Part shown: positions 45,542 to 49,197 of the stretch, piece by piece
Layout of the letters: each line of letters opens with the position of its first letter
Numbering within the stretch: the stretch's first letter is position 1
DNA from: Bacteroidales bacterium
GTDB taxonomy: Bacteria > Bacteroidota > Bacteroidia > Bacteroidales > JAFGHD01
Direction of reading: 5' to 3'
Assembly: GCA_016939365.1 (NCBI GenBank)
Contig: JAFGHD010000078.1
Span: forward strand, 1-49,197
DNA: 49,197 nucleotides
The notes under the pieces: model-generated
The model's input: the letters and a program-made list of their open reading frames with translations, nothing else
What the model was told of the DNA's origin: nothing
Database searches by the model: none
Position numbers and translations under genes: made by a program

Positions 45542-46594
45542 ATGAGCCAAATCAGGTATTTTTCCATCACGGTGGCCTTTGTTCTTCTGTCCTGTTCTCT
45601 GCGAAGCCAGCCGGAGGCAATCGCCCGGCTGGATACCAATGCCATGTTGGTGGGTGATCAGGTGGAGCTCACGCTGTCCTTCCTGGCATCTGCCGGATGG
45701 GAGGTTGAATGGCCTGATTTTCATGATACCATAACGGCCCACATTGAGATCATCAGCAAGACCCGGGTGGACAGCACTCAACTGGAATCAGGCACACAGG
45801 TATACATGCGGCAAATGTTCCGTATTACCTCTTTTGATTCCGGTTATTATGTCATTCCCCCCTTCCGCTTCGCTTACCGCCGTCCGGGAGACACCGGGTA
45901 CATGACTGCAGAATCGGATCCATTGCTGCTGAGCGTTTACAGCCTTCCGGTAAGCACAGAGGAAGCATTCAGGGATATCAAGGGCCCGTTGGGAGCACCC
46001 TTCACTTTCAGAGAGGCGCTTCCCTGGATCATTGTTTTCCTGATTCTTCTGGCCGGAGGTTATCTGGCCTTTTACCTGATCCGAAAAAGAAAACAATCAA
46101 AACCGGCCTTCAAACTGTTCACACGGCCAGAGTTGCCCCCGCACATCCAGGCTCTGGAAGCACTCGATAAGCTGAGAGAGAAAAAACTATGGCAAACGGG
46201 ACTCTATAAGGAGTATCACAGCAGCCTGACCGAGATCCTGAGAGTTTATCTGTTCAGAAAATTCAATATCCATGCACTGGAGATGACATCCGGAGAAATT
46301 ATGGAGCATCTGGTTCAATCATCTCTGACCGAAGAATACACAAAAAGCATGGAAGGCATTCTCTGGCTGGCTGATATGGTGAAATTTGCCAGGGAGGAGC
46401 CGTTACCTGATGAAAACGAGCAGAGCCTGGACCTAGCCACGGCTTTCGTCAAGGCTACCGCTTCATTGAACGGAGAGACCCATTCCGGCGGTGAAGGGGC
46501 AATCGTCATCCACAATGACACAGCAGCCATGACCGCTGATACCGGTGGGGAAAAGAAGGAAATATCAGAGGAGGGAGAGGGCCATGTGGTATAA
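45542..46594 (+). CDS. BatD-like membrane protein of the Bat operon
   Basis: The 350-residue protein starts MSQIRYFSITVAFVLLSCS, a signal or lipoprotein-type leader. An extracytoplasmic beta-sandwich of about 130 residues (AMLVGDQVELTLSFLASAG) resembles the repeats of BatD. One transmembrane helix follows (about 161-181, PWIIVFLILLAGGYLAFYLI), then a cytoplasmic helical domain (PHIQALEALDKLREKKLW, EILRVYLFRKFNIHALEMTSGEIMEHL) of the DUF4381 type. It probably anchors the MoxR/DUF58 machinery at the membrane. The end overlaps the BatA start by 11 bases. Full BatD may lie beyond the window. Confidence 0.75.
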   Translation: MSQIRYFSITVAFVLLSCSLRSQPEAIARLDTNAMLVGDQVELTLSFLASAGWEVEWPDFHDTITAHIEIISKTRVDSTQLESGTQVYMRQMFRITSFDSGYYVIPPFRFAYRRPGDTGYMTAESDPLLLSVYSLPVSTEEAFRDIKGPLGAPFTFREALPWIIVFLILLAGGYLAFYLIRKRKQSKPAFKLFTRPELPPHIQALEALDKLREKKLWQTGLYKEYHSSLTEILRVYLFRKFNIHALEMTSGEIMEHLVQSSLTEEYTKSMEGILWLADMVKFAREEPLPDENEQSLDLATAFVKATASLNGETHSGGEGAIVIHNDTAAMTADTGGEKKEISEEGEGHVV

Positions 46595-47582
46595 AGACAT
46601 TGAGTTTGCAAATCCCGAGTTCCTGTACCTGCTGCTGATCCTGCCGCTGATCGGTGTATGGTACTGGTACCGGCATGGACGGGATACGGCCGAAATCCAG
46701 ATTTCAGACACAGGAAGTTTTGAAAGCACACCCAAAAGCCTGAGACAATACCTTCATTACAGCCTGTACGTACTCAGGATCATTGCCATCGGATTGCTGA
46801 TCATGGCGCTTGCGCGACCGCAATCGTCCACTTCACGGCAGAACATCACTGTTGAAGGCATCGATATCGTCATGGCTCTTGACGTATCCGGAAGCATGCT
46901 GGCCCAGGATCTGAAACCGGACAGGCTTTCAGCGGCCAAGGAGGTCGGCATCGAATTCATCTCGCAGCGTCCGAATGACAGGTTCGGGCTGGTCATTTTC
47001 AGCGGCGAAACCTTCACCCAATGTCCGCTGACCACCGACCAGTCCATCGTGGTGCAACTTATGAAGGAAGTGCGCAGCGGAATGATCGAGGATGGCACTG
47101 CCATCGGGGATGGATTGGCAACAGCAGTCAACCGGCTGAAGTCAAGCAAGGCCGTAAGCAAGGTGATCATATTGCTTACCGACGGGGTTAACAACATGGG
47201 GGCTTTGGATCCGGTCTCCTCCGCTGAGATCGCACGTCTTTACGGCATCAGGATATATACCATCGGAGTCGGCACCGAGGGGCTGGCCCCATTCCCGGTT
47301 CAGACGCCATTCGGAACAGAGATCAGGCAAGTGGAGGTAAACATCGACGAGCAGTTGCTTCAGCAGGTCGCCCGGATGACCGACGGCAGATATTTCCGCG
47401 CAACCAACAACAGGGAACTCAGGGATATCTATAATGAAATCGACCAGCTTGAAAAATCAAAGATCGATGTCACCGAATTCAGAAGAAAAAGTGAGGAGTT
47501 CTTCCCATTGGCCCTGTTGGCCTTTGTTTTACTCACTCTCGAAGCGCTGCTCCGGCAAACGGTATTCAGGAGCACACCCTGA
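46584..47582 (+). CDS. batA: BatA-like VWA domain membrane protein
   Basis: The 332-residue protein starts at the ATG at 46584 (MWYKDIEFANPEFLYLLLILP), with the purine-rich GGAGGGAGAGG just upstream. Two N-terminal membrane helices (about 13-28 and 58-78) are followed by a VWA domain with the complete MIDAS motif DVSGS, threonine in CPLTTDQS and LLTDGVNN. A C-terminal helix (about 306-325) returns to the membrane. This is BatA of the aerotolerance operon, implicated in oxygen tolerance and envelope integrity. The downstream paralogue batB follows after 24 bases. Confidence 0.92.
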   Translation: MWYKDIEFANPEFLYLLLILPLIGVWYWYRHGRDTAEIQISDTGSFESTPKSLRQYLHYSLYVLRIIAIGLLIMALARPQSSTSRQNITVEGIDIVMALDVSGSMLAQDLKPDRLSAAKEVGIEFISQRPNDRFGLVIFSGETFTQCPLTTDQSIVVQLMKEVRSGMIEDGTAIGDGLATAVNRLKSSKAVSKVIILLTDGVNNMGALDPVSSAEIARLYGIRIYTIGVGTEGLAPFPVQTPFGTEIRQVEVNIDEQLLQQVARMTDGRYFRATNNRELRDIYNEIDQLEKSKIDVTEFRRKSEEFFPLALLAFVLLTLEALLRQTVFRSTP

Positions 47583-47606
47583 TGGGGATCAGAAAAGAAA
47601 GAAGAC

Positions 47607-48653
47607 ATGAATATCATTAGGTTTGAACATCCCGGCTTTATATATGCGTTGCTGGTTATTCCGCTCCTGATAGTGATTTTTCTGCTGGTTTTAAGATGGA
47701 AAAAGAAGGTAATGGAGCGGTTCGGGCATTATCAGGTGATACGGAGGCTCATGCCGGATATTTCGGGATCAAAGGTCATCACCCGGTTTATCCTGTTCCT
47801 GATCGCCTATGTCTTTCTGATTTTCGGGATAGCCAACCCACAGGTGGGCTCGAAGCTGGTGGAAGCCGAACGCCGGGGCATTGACCTGGTGATCGCCCTG
47901 GATGTTTCCAACAGCATGCTGGCGGAGGATATCCAGCCCAACCGGCTGGTGCGGAGCAGACAGGCCATAATGAGGCTACTTGACATGCTGGGCAATGACC
48001 GGATCGGTATTGTCGTTTTTGCAGGAAAGGCATATGTGCAGTTACCTATCACAACCGATTTTGCAGCAGCGAAAATGTTCCTCTCAACAGTAGGCACTGA
48101 TGCCGTTCCGGTGCAGGGTACAGCCATTGGAGAGGCCATTCGCCAGGCAACCAAATCATTTGACGACGACACCCATACCCGGGCCATCATTATCATCACA
48201 GACGGGGAAAACCATGAGGACGATGCAGTGGATGCCGCCATGGCAGCATCTGAAAATGGAATCATGGTCTTCACCATCGGAATGGGATTACCTGAGGGAG
48301 CACCCATTCCCGTCCTGGATCAGTACAACAGGCCGGCCGGATACAAAAAAGGTCCTGATGGGAGCACCATCGTCACCCGGCTTAACGAAACCATGCTCCA
48401 GCAAATCGCCTCTGCAGGCAAAGGGGCCTATGTCCGGGCCAGCAACTCGGATACCGGCTTGAAAAAAATCTTCGGTGAGATCGACAAGCTTGAAAAAACC
48501 AAGTTTGACAGCAGGGTCTTCTCGGATTATGAAGACCGTTTCCAGTATTTCATCGGATCTGCGCTGGTCTTACTGGTACTCGAAATGCTCATATACAACC
48601 GCAGAAACAGGTTTATTTCCCGAATCAACCTCTTTGGGGAGGAGAAGTCATGA
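47607..48653 (+). CDS. batB: BatB-like VWA domain membrane protein
   Basis: The 348-residue paralogue of BatA has the same topology: helices at about 11-29 and 53-73, VWA domain, and a C-terminal helix near 310-328. The MIDAS motif reads DVSNS with LPITTDF and IIITDGENHEDD, all metal ligands present. BatA and BatB probably form a hetero-oligomer. The stop overlaps the batC ATG by four bases. Confidence 0.92.
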   Translation: MNIIRFEHPGFIYALLVIPLLIVIFLLVLRWKKKVMERFGHYQVIRRLMPDISGSKVITRFILFLIAYVFLIFGIANPQVGSKLVEAERRGIDLVIALDVSNSMLAEDIQPNRLVRSRQAIMRLLDMLGNDRIGIVVFAGKAYVQLPITTDFAAAKMFLSTVGTDAVPVQGTAIGEAIRQATKSFDDDTHTRAIIIITDGENHEDDAVDAAMAASENGIMVFTIGMGLPEGAPIPVLDQYNRPAGYKKGPDGSTIVTRLNETMLQQIASAGKGAYVRASNSDTGLKKIFGEIDKLEKTKFDSRVFSDYEDRFQYFIGSALVLLVLEMLIYNRRNRFISRINLFGEEKS

Positions 48654-49197
48654 GGTACATTGTCTGGATCATACTTATATCAGCTGTTCCTGCCCTGGGT
48701 CAGAGAGAGAACAGACACATCCGCAGCGGGAACGATAATTACAAGGATGAGCACTTCCAGGAAGCAGAGATCGATTACATGAAAGCCCTGGAAGCCAATC
48801 CCGGTTCCAACAAGGGACAATTCAACCTGGGAAATGCACTTTACAAGCAGGGCAATCATGAAGATGCCGCCAAAATCTACCAAAGCCTTGCTTCAAGGGG
48901 TGAAGATCATTCCGTTCAGGCAGAGTCATATTACAACCTGGGCAATTCACTGCTGCAATCCCAAAAATATGCCGAGAGCATTGAGGCATACAAGAACTCC
49001 CTCCGACTGAATCCCGATGATATGGATGCCAAATACAATATGGAGTATGCCAAAAGGATGCTTCAGCAGCAACAGCAACAGCAACAAAACAACAACCAGG
49101 ATCAGCAACAGGATCAAAAACAGGATCAAAAACAGCAGGAACAACAGCAACAGCAACAGCAGCAGCAGCAGCAACAGCAACAGCAGCAGCAGCAGCA
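48650..49197 (+). CDS. batC: BatC-like TPR protein with polyglutamine tail (cut by window edge)
   Basis: The frame from the ATG at 48650 runs off the right edge after 182 codons. A signal peptide (1-17, ending PALGQ) is followed by three TPR units: GNDNYKDEHFQEAEIDYMKALEANP, KGQFNLGNALYKQGNHEDAAKIY and ESYYNLGNSLLQSQKYAESIEAYKNSLRLNP. After residue 138 the protein becomes almost entirely glutamine, with some N, D, K and E. This is the periplasmic TPR protein BatC, which should bind BatA and BatB. The low-complexity linker is normal for BatC but unusually long here. Confidence 0.9.
   Translation, partial: MRYIVWIILISAVPALGQRENRHIRSGNDNYKDEHFQEAEIDYMKALEANPGSNKGQFNLGNALYKQGNHEDAAKIYQSLASRGEDHSVQAESYYNLGNSLLQSQKYAESIEAYKNSLRLNPDDMDAKYNMEYAKRMLQQQQQQQQNNNQDQQQDQKQDQKQQEQQQQQQQQQQQQQQQQQQ
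49064..49197 (+). repeat. CAG/CAA-rich polyglutamine repeat in batC
   Basis: Mixed CAG and CAA triplets in frame encode runs of glutamine, interrupted by N, D, K and E around 49089-49140. The repeat continues past the window edge, so its length is unknown. Confidence 0.9.

Noticed and set aside
48947-49180. Leucine-rich minus-strand frame at the right edge
   Set aside because: It is the reverse reading of the CAG/CAA glutamine tract, not a membrane protein.

Overview
The window is chromosomal DNA of a Bacteroidota bacterium, probably an uncultured Bacteroidales-like or related lineage. Three things point to this. There are several secreted proteins with type IX secretion (T9SS) C-terminal tails. 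The gene content is typical of the phylum: GldA, an HU-CCDC81/SPOR protein, the moxR-DUF58-BatA-BatB-BatC operon, and ftsH followed by LUD, DUF2007, cdsA and psd. The phylum's -7 promoter box TAnnTTTG lies just upstream of many starts. I see no tRNA or rRNA genes, CRISPR array, insertion sequence or phage.

Layout. 1-5.4 kb: a glycosyltransferase cut by the window edge, a retropepsin-like protein translationally coupled to a secreted protein with four glycogen-binding-like repeats, a class V aminotransferase, and ispE. 5.5-11.5 kb, plus strand: GH3-family protein, deoxynucleoside kinase, a YwqK-like lipoprotein, kdsB, an HU/SPOR protein, and trmB fused to an alkyltransferase-like domain. 11.5-16.3 kb: two tandem Omp28-like thioredoxin-fold T9SS cargos and a T9SS cargo made of two internal repeats. 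16.4-22 kb, minus strand: metK, gldA and secA.

22.2-32.1 kb is the most distinctive part. A large T9SS cargo is divergent from a two-gene unit. That unit encodes a secreted peptidylarginine deiminase resembling the Porphyromonas gingivalis enzyme PPAD, with catalytic and C-terminal-arginine-binding residues at nearly the same spacing, followed 43 bp later by a gingipain-like C25 cysteine protease. Both end in the same roughly 221-residue module, which carries two dockerin-like calcium loops and lacks the usual type A tail. The arrangement suggests that the protease exposes peptide C-termini which the deiminase then modifies, with both proteins exported or anchored through the same module. This is an inference from sequence.

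32.2-49.2 kb is mostly housekeeping: a cysteine-less TlpA-like protein, coaD, pyrE plus an SRPBCC-like partner, birA, rsfS, ftsH, LUD protein, DUF2007, cdsA, psd, a UDP-GlcNAc 2-epimerase, radC and rpsT. It ends in the Bat operon, whose polyglutamine-rich BatC runs off the right edge.

Promoter boxes were used to settle several starts: 658, 24718 and 43612 each replace a longer reading frame that begins within or upstream of a promoter. Residue numbers quoted for reference proteins (PPAD, RgpB) are from memory and should be confirmed by alignment.
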